Positions 18,166 to 27,044 of a DNA stretch of 64,000 nucleotides are shown here, piece by piece. The DNA is from Candidatus Gastranaerophilales bacterium (GTDB lineage: Bacteria > Cyanobacteriota > Vampirovibrionia > Gastranaerophilales > Gastranaerophilaceae). Each line of letters opens with the position of its first letter. Within the stretch, counting starts at the first letter, position 1. The stretch lies in assembly GCA_944326915.1 (NCBI GenBank), contig CALVFT010000006.1:1-64000 (forward strand), read 5' to 3'. The notes beneath the pieces were generated by a model, which searched no databases, was not told the origin of the DNA, and worked only from the letters and a program-made list of their open reading frames with translations. Position numbers and translations under genes: made by a program.

Positions 18166-19131
18166 TTAAAATTTAAGCAAGACTTTTAATGTATCTTTTT
18201 GTTTATTTTTTTCGAATGCTTCAATAGCATTATCTGCATCATATTTTGCAGAAATTAGAGGTGAAAAATCTATTTTTTCTGATTTCAATAGTCTTAATGC
18301 CGGACCAAATTGACCACATCTTGAGCCTAGCACTGTAATTTCATCAATTACTATAGGAGCCAAGTTTAATTCTTTTCCTGTAGCTACTGTACTTTTTAAG
18401 ACTAAAACTCCGCGAGGTTTTGTAAGTGCGATAGATGTTTCAAATCCTGATACTGAACCTGTTGCTTCTACAACAACATCATATTTCTTTTCGATTGGAA
18501 AATCTTGAAGAAGTGATGTTTTTACACCTTGAGCTTTTGCAATGTCAAGTTTGTTTTGGTGTTTACCTACTAAAGTTACGTCTATATTTTGAGCATTTAA
18601 TGTTAAGGCGATAATCAAACCTAATTTGCCATCACCTAGTACAATTACTTTTTCGAAAGGTTTTATATGAAGTTGTTCTGTAATTTCGCAAGCTGCTGCA
18701 AGTGGTTCAACAAAAACAGCTTGTTCGTCTGGAACATTTGCTGGGACTTCAAATAAAACTTCTAGCGGCATTGTAAAATATTCTGCAAAAACCCCGTCTT
18801 TTCTCCAAATACCAAGAGTGTGTCTATATGGACAGTGACGATATAGCTTTTCTGCACAATATGGACAATCAGGCTTTTTGCATCCATAGCTGATTTCTGG
18901 GACAACACGTTTGCCTAAAAGAGATTGATCTTCATCATTAATTTCTTCTACAACCCCTACAGCTTCATGCCCTAAAACTCCTTTATAACCCATATAACCT
19001 TTTGTAATTTCATAATCAGTATTACAAATACCTGCTAAAGTGACACGGATTAATGCTTCTCCTTTTTTAGGTATAGGTTTTTCATAATCATTTACCAATT
19101 TTAATTCTTTATCAAATACTACTGCTTTCAT
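18166..19131 (-). CDS. Zinc-dependent medium-chain dehydrogenase
   Basis: 321 residues of the MDR/alcohol dehydrogenase family. Catalytic zinc ligands are the Cys in GICNTDYEITKGY and the His-Glu of LGHEAVGVV. Structural zinc is held by four Cys between KKPDCPYC and RHC. The Rossmann segment VIVLGDGKLGLIIAL has a GxGxxG-like loop (GDGKLG). Length is a little short for sorbitol or threonine dehydrogenases (about 340). A TAGGAGG ribosome binding site precedes the ATG. The substrate (polyol, threonine or alcohol) is not evident. Confidence 0.85.
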   Translation of the reverse strand: MKAVVFDKELKLVNDYEKPIPKKGEALIRVTLAGICNTDYEITKGYMGYKGVLGHEAVGVVEEINDEDQSLLGKRVVPEISYGCKKPDCPYCAEKLYRHCPYRHTLGIWRKDGVFAEYFTMPLEVLFEVPANVPDEQAVFVEPLAAACEITEQLHIKPFEKVIVLGDGKLGLIIALTLNAQNIDVTLVGKHQNKLDIAKAQGVKTSLLQDFPIEKKYDVVVEATGSVSGFETSIALTKPRGVLVLKSTVATGKELNLAPIVIDEITVLGSRCGQFGPALRLLKSEKIDFSPLISAKYDADNAIEAFEKNKQKDTLKVLLKF

Positions 19132-19180
19132 TTATACCTCCTAGGAGCTAGTCTAGCACAAATCTATATTGCAAATTGTA

Positions 19181-19207
19181 AAAAAAATCAGGTCATTGAC
19201 CTGATTT
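19181..19207 (-). terminator. Terminator after the 19208-19408 gene
   Basis: AAATCAGGTC/GACCTGATTT stem; on the minus strand it is followed by seven T. It directly abuts the stop codon. Confidence 0.85.
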
Positions 19208-19408
19208 TTAGCTTCTTGCAACTACTGTAGCTATCAAATCTCCGTAGCTGTTCATGCTGCCGTCTGTTTGTTCTACGATGTAGTTTAGTTCAGGATCTTT
19301 TTCGATTGCTTTTTCTGCTTTTTCCATTGCAATATCGTAATCTCTTGTTTCACAAATTAATGTTCTTGAAAATTCTGAGTGATTTCTTTCTGTGTATACG
19401 TGGTACAT
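19208..19408 (-). CDS. Small unknown protein
   Basis: 66 residues: MYHVYTERNHSEF, a strand-helix pattern (AMEKAEKAIEKDPELNYIVEQ) and a short C-terminal strand (LIATVVARS). It has a ribosome binding site (AAGGAGG) and its own terminator, so it is a real gene. No signal or known motif. It sits between cysE and the dehydrogenase. Confidence 0.65.
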   Translation of the reverse strand: MYHVYTERNHSEFSRTLICETRDYDIAMEKAEKAIEKDPELNYIVEQTDGSMNSYGDLIATVVARS

Positions 19409-19449
19409 TTTTACCTCCTTATTAACACTTTTATTATAGATTTTAAAAT

Positions 19450-20115
19450 TTATTTGTCTATATTTTCAAGTTTTTTCATCTTTTCTTGTAATTCCAAAAC
19501 TTCGTATTTAAGTCTGTTTAACTCGCATTTTACCGGATCAGGAATTCTATTGTGCATAAGTACACCATTTTCATCTCTGATTTTTTGGTGAACAATTCTT
19601 CCAGGAATACCTACAACAGTTGAGTACTCAGGAACGTTGTCAACTACAACTGAACCTGCTCCGACGCGTACATGATCACCTAGGGTTATGTTACCTAGAA
19701 CTTTAGCACCTGCACCAACAATTACGCTGTTGCCAAGTGTTGGATGACGTTTGCCTTGTTCTTTTCCTGTACCGCCTAAGGTAACTTGCTGGTAGATAAG
19801 TACATCATCTCCGATTATTGTCGTTGCACCTATTACTACTCCCTCACCGTGGTCGATAAAAAAGCGTCTGCCGATTTTTGCTGCAGGATGAATTTCTATA
19901 CCCGTTATAATTCTTGTGATATATGATATAATCCTTGGAATTAGTGGAATATGCCATTTGTATAACCTGTGAGCAAATCTGTATGCTATAAGTGCGTGAA
20001 GCCCAGGGTAGCATAGTATTACTTCCAATAAATTATTTGCGGCAGGGTCTTTGTCGTAAATAACTTGGATATCTTCTTTTACTTTTGTAATTCCTCTTTT
20101 TATTATTTTAAACAT
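19450..20115 (-). CDS. cysE: Serine O-acetyltransferase CysE
   Basis: 221-residue enzyme that acetylates L-serine with acetyl-CoA, the first step of cysteine synthesis. A short N-terminal helical domain (DPAANNLLEVILCYPGLHAL) is followed by left-handed hexapeptide repeats (GIEIHPAAKIGRRFFIDHGE, with the catalytic DH pair, then VVIGATTIIGDDVLIYQQV). The length matches the short cyanobacterial/Gram-positive type. It lies 25 bases after tyrS in the same direction. Confidence 0.95.
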   Translation of the reverse strand: MFKIIKRGITKVKEDIQVIYDKDPAANNLLEVILCYPGLHALIAYRFAHRLYKWHIPLIPRIISYITRIITGIEIHPAAKIGRRFFIDHGEGVVIGATTIIGDDVLIYQQVTLGGTGKEQGKRHPTLGNSVIVGAGAKVLGNITLGDHVRVGAGSVVVDNVPEYSTVVGIPGRIVHQKIRDENGVLMHNRIPDPVKCELNRLKYEVLELQEKMKKLENIDK

Positions 20116-20140
20116 TCTGCCCTCATTTATTGGTTGGAAG

Positions 20141-21364
20141 TTATTTTAAAAGTTTTGCAAATTTTCTTTTTCCTGCTTGCAATACTACACTTTCTTTAAT
20201 GTCGAATGTATAAGTCATGTCGGCAATTTTTTCGCCGTCAACTTTTACTCCGCCACCTTGGATCAAACGTTTTGCTTCGCCTTTGCTTTGTACAAATTTT
20301 AATTCAGTTAGTACATCAAGAATACCTTTGCCATTCATTCCTTGAATTTCTTCGATATCATCCGGAATTCCTTTATTTGAAACAATGTTAATAAAAGCTT
20401 CTTGCCCGTGTTTTGCACCTTCTTCTCCGTGATATTCTTTAGTGATTGTATAAGCTAATTTCATTTTTATATCACGAGGATTTACTGAACCTTCTGCGAT
20501 TTGTCTGTCAATAGTTTCAAGTTCTTCTTTTGTGGCGTCAGTAAGCAAGCTAAAGTATCTTGAAATCATATTATCAGGTATACTCATAAGTTTTCCAAAC
20601 ATGTCAACATCAGAATCTGTTAGAGAAATACAGTGCTCAGGATATGTCTTAGACATTTTTACTACACCGTCTGTTCCTTCAAGAAGTGGTAGAAGCATAA
20701 CCAGTTGAGGATATTTTTTGCCGTATGCAGCTTGAATATCACGACCCAGTAATGTATTAAATCTTTGGTCTGTTCCACCAAGTTCTATATCAGAATCAAC
20801 TTCTACAGAATCATATGCTTGCATTAAAGGATAGAAAAATTCATGTATTGATATTGGTCTGCCTTCAGCATATCGTTTTGCAAAATCATCACGTGTCATC
20901 ATTTGTGCTACTGTGACTTGTGCAGATAGTTTTAATAAGTCTGTAAAACTCATTTTATGCAACCAATCAGCGTTATTTACAACTTCTGCATTACTTACAT
21001 CAAGAACTTTTGACATTTGATCAAAATATGATTTTGCATTTTCTTCTACTTGTTCTTTAGTTAAGGCCGGACGAGTTTCTGATTTGCCTGAAGGATCACC
21101 TACCATTGCAGTTGCACCTCCTACAATCAAGACAATTTTATGTCCCAGACTTTGGAATTCTTTTAATTTTCTCATTACAACAGTATGTCCTAAGTGTAAG
21201 TCAGGTCTTGTAGGATCCATTCCTAATTTTACACGAAGCGGCGTATTCGTATCATGAGAATGTTGCAATTTGATTGCTAACTCTTCAATGCCACCAGGTA
21301 GTACTTCTGCGTTACGAGTTAAATGTTTTGCTTGTTCTATAAATTCTTGTCTGATATCAACCAT
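20141..21364 (-). CDS. tyrS: Tyrosyl-tRNA synthetase
   Basis: 407-residue class I synthetase that charges tRNA-Tyr. The HIGH-type motif is LHLGHTVV, and KMSKT (in DGVVKMSKTYPEH) is the second signature. A C-terminal S4 RNA-binding domain spans about 345-407 (KSKGEAKRLIQGGGVKVDGE). The length fits the TyrZ-like bacterial branch. Confidence 0.95.
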   Translation of the reverse strand: MVDIRQEFIEQAKHLTRNAEVLPGGIEELAIKLQHSHDTNTPLRVKLGMDPTRPDLHLGHTVVMRKLKEFQSLGHKIVLIVGGATAMVGDPSGKSETRPALTKEQVEENAKSYFDQMSKVLDVSNAEVVNNADWLHKMSFTDLLKLSAQVTVAQMMTRDDFAKRYAEGRPISIHEFFYPLMQAYDSVEVDSDIELGGTDQRFNTLLGRDIQAAYGKKYPQLVMLLPLLEGTDGVVKMSKTYPEHCISLTDSDVDMFGKLMSIPDNMISRYFSLLTDATKEELETIDRQIAEGSVNPRDIKMKLAYTITKEYHGEEGAKHGQEAFINIVSNKGIPDDIEEIQGMNGKGILDVLTELKFVQSKGEAKRLIQGGGVKVDGEKIADMTYTFDIKESVVLQAGKRKFAKLLK

Positions 21365-21440
21365 AAATTCTCTCCATAATTTTGTATTACAATTGATTTA
21401 ATTATATCAAAAACAAAAAAAGTAATAAAAAATGAGTAAT

Positions 21441-21465
21441 AAAAAAAGAGCCGAATATTCGGCTC
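21441..21465 (-). terminator. Terminator of the phage-tail-like pair
   Basis: Perfect palindrome GAGCCGAATATTCGGCTC (21448-21465) followed on the minus strand by seven T. Confidence 0.85.
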
Positions 21466-21472
21466 CTAAAAT

Positions 21473-21838
21473 TTATGAACTGAGTTCTGTGAGTTCTTTT
21501 CTTAGGTCTGAAATTTGTTTGTTGTAATATTCAAGCCAAGTTTCTCCAGCTTCTCCATCTTTTAGTGCTGGTTCGCATATCGCACGAATTCTTTTTTTAT
21601 CAAGCTCATCAAGTTCTATTTTTATTTCATAAATTCTTTCTTCTTTTTGTGTTGTTTGTAATTTTGTCCTGTATTCTTCTGTATCTAATTTTTCTGTTAA
21701 GTACCATTGATTGTCAATTTCAGATTCTGTAACATCTAATTCTCTCATTCCAAGAGATTTATAAAATTCATAGTTTGTTCCTATTCCGACTTGACATAAA
21801 CCTGTTTCATTATCAATAATTTTACAATATTTAAGCAT
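21473..21838 (-). CDS. Phage-tail-associated-like small protein
   Basis: 121 residues. The N-terminal half (DNETGLCQVGIGTNYEFYKS and the following MRELDVTESEIDNQWYL) is like the small proteins encoded after tail-fibre genes in phages. The C-terminal half is a charged coiled coil (ERIYEIKIELDELDKKRIRA). The ATG overlaps the stop of the preceding tail-like gene by eight bases (ATGCTTAA), so the two are translated together. It may be a tail accessory or chaperone. The relation is by feel, not by a strict motif. Confidence 0.5.
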   Translation of the reverse strand: MLKYCKIIDNETGLCQVGIGTNYEFYKSLGMRELDVTESEIDNQWYLTEKLDTEEYRTKLQTTQKEERIYEIKIELDELDKKRIRAICEPALKDGEAGETWLEYYNKQISDLRKELTELSS

Positions 21839-22808
21839 TTGTAACTCCTTTCAGTGGGAAAAATGTAAGTTTTGTTTTTCCATGTCCAATGACTTTATAC
21901 CAGTATCCTAATGGCATTGGTACAAACAGAGTTTGTCTATCATTTGCACCTCCACCGATTCTTGCATATGTAAGCTGCGTAAGGTTATCTTCTGTTTTTC
22001 CAATATAAATATTTGCAATTTCAATATTTGATGTATTATCACCTCCCATTGCAACTAATATTCCATCAAATTCGGCTTGATGTACTTGGGTTAAAGTTAT
22101 TGATACACCTGATTCGTAGTCTGGGAAAAACCAGTTAAGAATTTGTTTTTTATCGCTGCTTTTTAATATATTATTAGGCTTTTCGTTTTCTAAAGATAAT
22201 ATTGTGCTGGTATCTGTTTCGAATTTCCCTATTTTTATAATCTCACTTTCAGTCCAAGTTGTACCTGTATTAGTGGTCACTTTCCAAACATTATCTAATG
22301 GATTGTACCAAGCTCCTTCAGTTAAATTTATTGTCGGTTGCTGGGTCGTAATGAATACGGCAGTTTTATTATAAGAGCTGATTGTTCCGTTTGATGATAA
22401 AAAAAGTTCTTTTTCTTCTTCTGCCATGTTAGGTGTATATTGAATATCTTTATCGACTTTGTATTCTGTATTTTTGAGTGTATTATCAGAATTTCTTCCA
22501 TTTGAGATAAGTACTCTTAGACCTTCTTTAACTGTTATTGTTGTATTTTCATAACTTGCAATTCCATTAGGGGCTTCTAGTATACAATTGGTGGTGAAAT
22601 TTGTATTACTTAGGTCTTTGAGAGCGTTAGATTCATTTATTTCGGTTACTTTTTCGTCAAGTTTGCTTTCCAGTTTTGTAACTTCTGTTTTTGTATATTC
22701 TTTAGACTCATCAAGCCCGTTTGCCAGTGCAAGGAAATTTGCATTCACTTCACTTGCTTTTGCTTTGGTGCCTGGAGTGAAAGAATATGGTATAGTTGAT
22801 TCAGCCAT
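21831..22808 (-). CDS. Phage-tail-fibre-like protein
   Basis: 325 residues. It opens with SFTPGTKAKASEVNANFLAL, a motif common at the N-terminus of phage tail-fibre and tail-spike proteins, followed by a coiled coil (residues 30-60). The rest is beta-rich with Asn, Thr and Gly, ending in a small adhesin-like C-terminus. An AAAGG ribosome binding site precedes it. With the next gene it forms a two-gene unit flanked by core genes and no other phage genes, so it is either a prophage remnant or an exapted tail protein. Confidence 0.6.
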   Translation of the reverse strand: MAESTIPYSFTPGTKAKASEVNANFLALANGLDESKEYTKTEVTKLESKLDEKVTEINESNALKDLSNTNFTTNCILEAPNGIASYENTTITVKEGLRVLISNGRNSDNTLKNTEYKVDKDIQYTPNMAEEEKELFLSSNGTISSYNKTAVFITTQQPTINLTEGAWYNPLDNVWKVTTNTGTTWTESEIIKIGKFETDTSTILSLENEKPNNILKSSDKKQILNWFFPDYESGVSITLTQVHQAEFDGILVAMGGDNTSNIEIANIYIGKTEDNLTQLTYARIGGGANDRQTLFVPMPLGYWYKVIGHGKTKLTFFPLKGVTNA

Positions 22809-22902
22809 TAATTTGCCTTTCTGACAAATTTAATGAAAATGATAAATAAAGCGTAGTGTAATAATCAATTATACCTTATGTTTTTAAAATCTGTCAATAA
22901 AC

Positions 22903-22931
22903 TTGAAATGTTGTTAGTTTTTTGGAATAAT
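22903..22931 (+). promoter_or_regulatory. Promoter of acpS (leaderless layout)
   Basis: TTGAAA (22903-22908), 17-base spacer, AATAAT (22926-22931), then seven bases to the ATG with no Shine-Dalgarno sequence. Confidence 0.55.
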
Positions 22932-22938
22932 CTGTTTT

Positions 22939-23289
22939 ATGATAAAAGTTGGTGTTGATATAGAAGATATAGAAAGATTTAAAGGTAAATCGCAAGACTT
23001 CTTGGATAGAGTTTTTACTCCGTCAGAGCAAGTGTATTGTAATTCTTTTTCGCATCCAGAAAGTCGTTATTGCGCAAGATTTTGTGCAAAAGAAGCAGTT
23101 GTTAAAGCTTTAAGTGGCTTCGGGATAAAGAATGTGTATTATTCTGAAATTGAAGTGTACCACGACGAGAACAATTGTCCTAATGTTAGAATTTTGAAGG
23201 AATTAGGAAAAGATTTTTGTATAAATTTAAGTATTTCTCATGAAAAAACAAAGGCTGTTGCTTTTGTTGTTATTGAGGAATCTCATTAG
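22939..23289 (+). CDS. acpS: Holo-[acyl-carrier-protein] synthase AcpS
   Basis: 116-residue phosphopantetheinyl transferase that activates acyl carrier protein for fatty-acid synthesis using CoA. The magnesium-binding motifs are GVDIEDIERF and FCAKEAVVKALSG. Length is normal. The 3' end overlaps pheA by 20 bases on the opposite strand. No ribosome binding site is seen. Confidence 0.93.
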   Translation: MIKVGVDIEDIERFKGKSQDFLDRVFTPSEQVYCNSFSHPESRYCARFCAKEAVVKALSGFGIKNVYYSEIEVYHDENNCPNVRILKELGKDFCINLSISHEKTKAVAFVVIEESH

Positions 23290-24145
23290 TTTGATTTTTT
23301 GGATATGAACCTAAAAATCTAAAAAATGTTGTTTGGGATTTGATTTTTTCTATTGCCAATTTAATTTTTTCATCTTGAATGTGTCCGTCAAAATTTACGA
23401 AGAAAATATAATCTCCAAAATTAATTTTTGAAGGTCTTGATGATATATGTGAAAGATTTATGTTGCTTTCTAAAAAAGTTTTTAGTACTTCAAGCAATGC
23501 TCCAGGTTTGTTTTCGGTAGAAAATGCGATTGAAGTTTTATCATTTCCTGTTTTTTCTGTAGTGTAATTCCCTACTAGGATAAATCTTGTTTGATTTGTT
23601 TTATCGTCATTAATATTTTCTTTTAGAATATTTAAGTTATATACTTCTGCTGTTTTTTTGCTACCTATAGCTGCATATGTAAGATTGTAGTTTTGTAGAC
23701 TTCTTGCAGCTTCTGCTGTACTTGTTGCTTCTATTATATTTACGTTATAAGGCATTTCTGTATGTATGTAGTTTTGGCACTGAGCAAGAGCTTGAGGATG
23801 TGAGATAATACCTGTTATACTGTAAATTTCTGTTGTGCGAGATAGAAGGCAATGACGTATTGGCATAATATATTCTGCTATAATTTGGATATTATGATTT
23901 TCAGCGGTCATAAGATTATCCATAGTCTCTCTTACACCACCTTCAATTGAGTTTTCAACAGGTAGTACACCTAGGGTATTGGCTGAATTTTTGTCTACGT
24001 ATTCTATTACCTGTCTGATTGTTTGCATCGGCATTGGGTATGCTTTTATGTTATTTAGTTCGCAGAGTTTATCTTTTGCCATTTCGCTAAAAGATGCTTG
24101 TGGCCCTAAATATGCTATTGTTTCTATTTCGTTGAAATTTATCAT
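23270..24145 (-). CDS. pheA: Prephenate dehydratase
   Basis: 291 residues. The catalytic prephenate dehydratase domain runs from AYLGPQASFSEMAKDKL to about residue 190, with NSIEGGVRETMDNL and NQTRFILV motifs. A C-terminal ACT domain (KTSIAFSTENKPGALLEVLK, then SSRPSK) is the phenylalanine-binding feedback site. It makes phenylpyruvate for phenylalanine. There is no chorismate mutase domain, so this is the monofunctional form. Confidence 0.93.
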   Translation of the reverse strand: MINFNEIETIAYLGPQASFSEMAKDKLCELNNIKAYPMPMQTIRQVIEYVDKNSANTLGVLPVENSIEGGVRETMDNLMTAENHNIQIIAEYIMPIRHCLLSRTTEIYSITGIISHPQALAQCQNYIHTEMPYNVNIIEATSTAEAARSLQNYNLTYAAIGSKKTAEVYNLNILKENINDDKTNQTRFILVGNYTTEKTGNDKTSIAFSTENKPGALLEVLKTFLESNINLSHISSRPSKINFGDYIFFVNFDGHIQDEKIKLAIEKIKSQTTFFRFLGSYPKNQTNEIPQ

Positions 24146-24205
24146 TGCTCTTACCTCATATTTCTATTATGATTATATAAGAAATACTTGTATGAGGGCA
24201 ATTTT

Positions 24206-25579
24206 ATGGCAAATATTAAGTTTGGAACAGATGGCTGGAGAGCAGTTGTAGGAAAAGACTTTAACAAAGAGAATGTTGAGACTGTAATAAAAGCAGTTGG
24301 TAAATATGTATTTGATAATTTTGGTTTGGGTAAAAAAATTATCATAGGATACGATCCAAGGAATATGGCTAAAGAATTTGCAACTGATTCTGCTAAACAA
24401 CTTTCAGATTATGGTTTTGAAGTTCTTTTGAGTGATAAAGTTATACCAACTCCTGTCCTTGCTTATAATGCAAAAAATTTAAACGCTTGTGCGGTTATGT
24501 TTACGGCATCTCACAATCCGCCTGAGTATTTAGGAATTAAGTTTATTCCTGATTATGCAGGCCCTGCTACAAGTGATATTACTGATGAAATTGTAGCTAA
24601 CCTTAGCTTAGATTTTGCATCGAAAGGAAATGGTAAATGTTTAGAATACAATTTTAAACCTGATTATTATGCTCATATAAAAGAGTTAATTGATTTTAAA
24701 AAGATAAAATCATTTGATAAGCATATTATTTTTGACGGTTTGTATGCTGCAAGTATAGGGTATTTTGATGAATTACTTGATAGTGAAGGTATAAAATATA
24801 GTAGTTTACATATGCACCATGATGTAAATTTTGGTGGAGGAATGCCTGAGCCTAAACCGAAGTTTTTGAAAGAGTTAATTGAAGAAGTAAGAAAATCAGA
24901 TAATGCTGTAGGTTTTGCGAATGATGGTGATTCTGACAGATTCGGTGTAATCAATGAAAATGGAGAATATGTATCTCCAAATGAGATTATAGCGATATTA
25001 CTAATGCATTTGAAAAAACATAAGAATTTTGATGGCCCTATTGTCAAGACTGTTGGAGCAAGTCTTTTGCTAAATAAAGTTGCAGAAAAACTTGGAGTAG
25101 AAGTCGTTGAAACTGCTGTAGGATTTAAACATGTAGGCGAAGCTATGAGAAAGTTTGATCCAATTATTGGTGGTGAAGAATCAGGTGGCTTGAGTATAAA
25201 AGGTCATATTCCTGAAAAAGATGGAGTTTTGGCAAATCTACTTATTTTGGAAGCAATGGCTTATGAAAATAAATCATTGGTTGATTTACAAAAAGAGTTA
25301 TATGATTTTGTAGGATGTAGATTCTATAATGATAGAATCGATAAGCATCTTGATAACGTAGATGAAATTAAACCAATTTTAGAAGAATATAAAAATAAAT
25401 CTGAAATTGGTAATTTTAAAGTGAAAAATATTGATACCAAAGATGGTGTAAAAATTTATTTCACAGATGATTCCAGTTGGATACTTGTTCGTCCAAGTGG
25501 TACTGAACCTTTGTTAAGAATTTATTTTGAAAGTGATAGTGAAAACAAACTAGTAGAACTTATAAAATCTATGACATAG
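24206..25579 (+). CDS. Phosphohexomutase (phosphoglucomutase/phosphomannomutase)
   Basis: 457 residues from MANIKFGTDGWRAV; GAGGG seven bases upstream fixes this start rather than the ATG six codons earlier. The phosphoserine loop is TASHNPPEY and the metal loop DGDSDRFGV; the sugar-binding loop GGEESGG and the phosphate-binding RPSGTEPLLRIYFE are intact. It moves phosphate between C1 and C6 of hexoses for envelope sugars or glycogen. Which sugar is used cannot be read from the sequence. Confidence 0.92.
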   Translation: MANIKFGTDGWRAVVGKDFNKENVETVIKAVGKYVFDNFGLGKKIIIGYDPRNMAKEFATDSAKQLSDYGFEVLLSDKVIPTPVLAYNAKNLNACAVMFTASHNPPEYLGIKFIPDYAGPATSDITDEIVANLSLDFASKGNGKCLEYNFKPDYYAHIKELIDFKKIKSFDKHIIFDGLYAASIGYFDELLDSEGIKYSSLHMHHDVNFGGGMPEPKPKFLKELIEEVRKSDNAVGFANDGDSDRFGVINENGEYVSPNEIIAILLMHLKKHKNFDGPIVKTVGASLLLNKVAEKLGVEVVETAVGFKHVGEAMRKFDPIIGGEESGGLSIKGHIPEKDGVLANLLILEAMAYENKSLVDLQKELYDFVGCRFYNDRIDKHLDNVDEIKPILEEYKNKSEIGNFKVKNIDTKDGVKIYFTDDSSWILVRPSGTEPLLRIYFESDSENKLVELIKSMT

Positions 25580-26098
25580 TGTATCTATGACTGATAAAAA
25601 TACTCTTGAGCTGAGTGATCGACTTATACTTCGACAAAAAACGCCGTTAGCTTCTTCTTTGTTTGCTTCTTTTAAGAATTGTTCGATGTCAATGGAATCG
25701 CTCGCGCTTAGGTTTATTTGTTGGACGGTTTCGCGTTTTTTGAATTTTTTTCTTACACCTTCAATTTCTCCGTAATCAAGAAAAATTCCACCGCATTGAT
25801 AGCAAGTATCAATTTCAATGCCAAATGCAAAAGTTTTTGTCATTGGTATTTTGCATATTGGACAAACTCTTGTTTGTTTTGTATCAACAGGCATGAAATT
25901 TTTATTTGCCAGTACGGATTTAATTTCTTCGAGGTTTTCATTTTCTCCTGAAAATTCTTGTATTTCTTTATTGTCCAAATAAATTCCACCACATCCGTTT
26001 ACACAGATGTCCAAATTAATTCCTTTTTCCGGAATGAATACTTTTTGCATTTCTGTGCCACAAGCAGGACAGATAATTTGTTTTATTGTATCTCCCAT
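25550..26098 (-). CDS. Double zf-TFIIB-like zinc-finger protein
   Basis: 182 residues from MGDTIKQIICPACG (AAGGAG ribosome binding site; ten codons shorter than the longest frame). Two similar treble-clef modules appear: CPACGTEM ... CVNGCGGIYLDNKEI and CPICKIPM ... CYQCGGIFLDYGEI. This is the zf-TFIIB family pattern (C-x2-C, then C-x2-3-CGG-hydrophobic-D-x-GE). The last 50 residues are Ser-rich with scattered Cys. It overlaps the mutase gene by 30 bases on the opposite strand. The role of this family is unknown. Confidence 0.75.
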   Translation of the reverse strand: MGDTIKQIICPACGTEMQKVFIPEKGINLDICVNGCGGIYLDNKEIQEFSGENENLEEIKSVLANKNFMPVDTKQTRVCPICKIPMTKTFAFGIEIDTCYQCGGIFLDYGEIEGVRKKFKKRETVQQINLSASDSIDIEQFLKEANKEEANGVFCRSISRSLSSRVFLSVIDTLCHRFYKFY

Positions 26099-26152
26099 TA
26101 AAAAGCTCCTTTTTATAAATTTTAGCATTTGGTCTAATTACTGTCAATAAAA

Positions 26153-26180
26153 AAAACCTCCTTTTATAAGGAGGTTTTTT
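26153..26180. terminator. Terminator of the 26196-27731 unit
   Basis: AAAACCTCC/GGAGGTTTT stem with an eight-base AT loop and A/T runs on both flanks. Confidence 0.85.
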
Positions 26181-26195
26181 ATTATGATTTTTTTG

Positions 26196-27029
26196 CTACT
26201 TAGTTTCAGAACTTTCAGATAAGTTTTTCAAAATTGTGTAAGAAGCATCCCATCCTGTCATTCCACCTGTAACTTTGTATTTTGCGATTTGTTTAGCTCT
26301 TTCTTTTTTTAGTTTAGCTTGTTCTTTTTCAAAGCTTGCTAATTTTTTCTTGTCTGAATTCCTTTCGTCAATTGTCGGTTGTATGTAAGCCAAGAAGTTT
26401 CTGTATTCTTGGCAAGCATAACCGGCTTTTACTTTTGACGGATAATTGTAAGCTAAATAATCGTATATATACATTGCTCTTTTGAAATTGTTTGGTTGCC
26501 CTTTTAGTACATCCATTGTACTTCCAGGAGTTTTGTATAGTACAACAATCATTGCAAGAGGATTGTAGTTTGCTTGTACCATCAAATCAACGCCTGTAAT
26601 ATCTGCAGCCATAAGATCTTTTTCTGACATATTGTTCATTGCAAGCTCATTTGCAATTAATGCTGTGTTCTCCAAGCTTGTATTTAAAAAACTGTTTGCA
26701 AGTGATGTTGTTACATTAGATACAATTTTTTTCTTTGATGCATTTGAGTTTATTACAGCTCCTATTTCTTGAGAAATTACTGCTGCAACTTCATTGTCAT
26801 TCCCTGCATATTTTAAGCTTGTTGTAGGAATATATACAACCAAATTTGTATTAGATGTCGTATTTTGTACGCTCGTTTCTGTTACTTCAAATTTTGTTGT
26901 AGATGGTAAACCATTTTTGCTTAAAACTTGAGCACCTACTGTAGGTACTCTATCTTTTGCATTGTAAGCTGCAAAGCTTGGCATCGAAATCATTAATGAT
27001 GCCACAAAAAGTAGTAAAATCTTTTTCAT
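26196..27029 (-). CDS. Degenerate M48-like peptidase homologue, secreted
   Basis: 277 residues after the signal peptide MKKILLLFVASLMISMPSFA. The order of elements (VGAQVLSKNGLP, then NEVAAVISQEIGAVINSNAS, then MAADITGVDLMVQANYNPLAMI) matches secreted M48 metallopeptidases, but the zinc site HEXXH reads QEIGA and the third ligand is also replaced. Only the general-base Glu remains. It is therefore probably not a protease; it may act as a chaperone or inhibitor. A Lys/Glu coiled coil follows near residues 220-250. It lies 15 bases after the glycosyltransferase gene. Confidence 0.6.
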   Translation of the reverse strand: MKKILLLFVASLMISMPSFAAYNAKDRVPTVGAQVLSKNGLPSTTKFEVTETSVQNTTSNTNLVVYIPTTSLKYAGNDNEVAAVISQEIGAVINSNASKKKIVSNVTTSLANSFLNTSLENTALIANELAMNNMSEKDLMAADITGVDLMVQANYNPLAMIVVLYKTPGSTMDVLKGQPNNFKRAMYIYDYLAYNYPSKVKAGYACQEYRNFLAYIQPTIDERNSDKKKLASFEKEQAKLKKERAKQIAKYKVTGGMTGWDASYTILKNLSESSETK

Positions 27030-27044
27030 TTCAAACTCCTTTTC

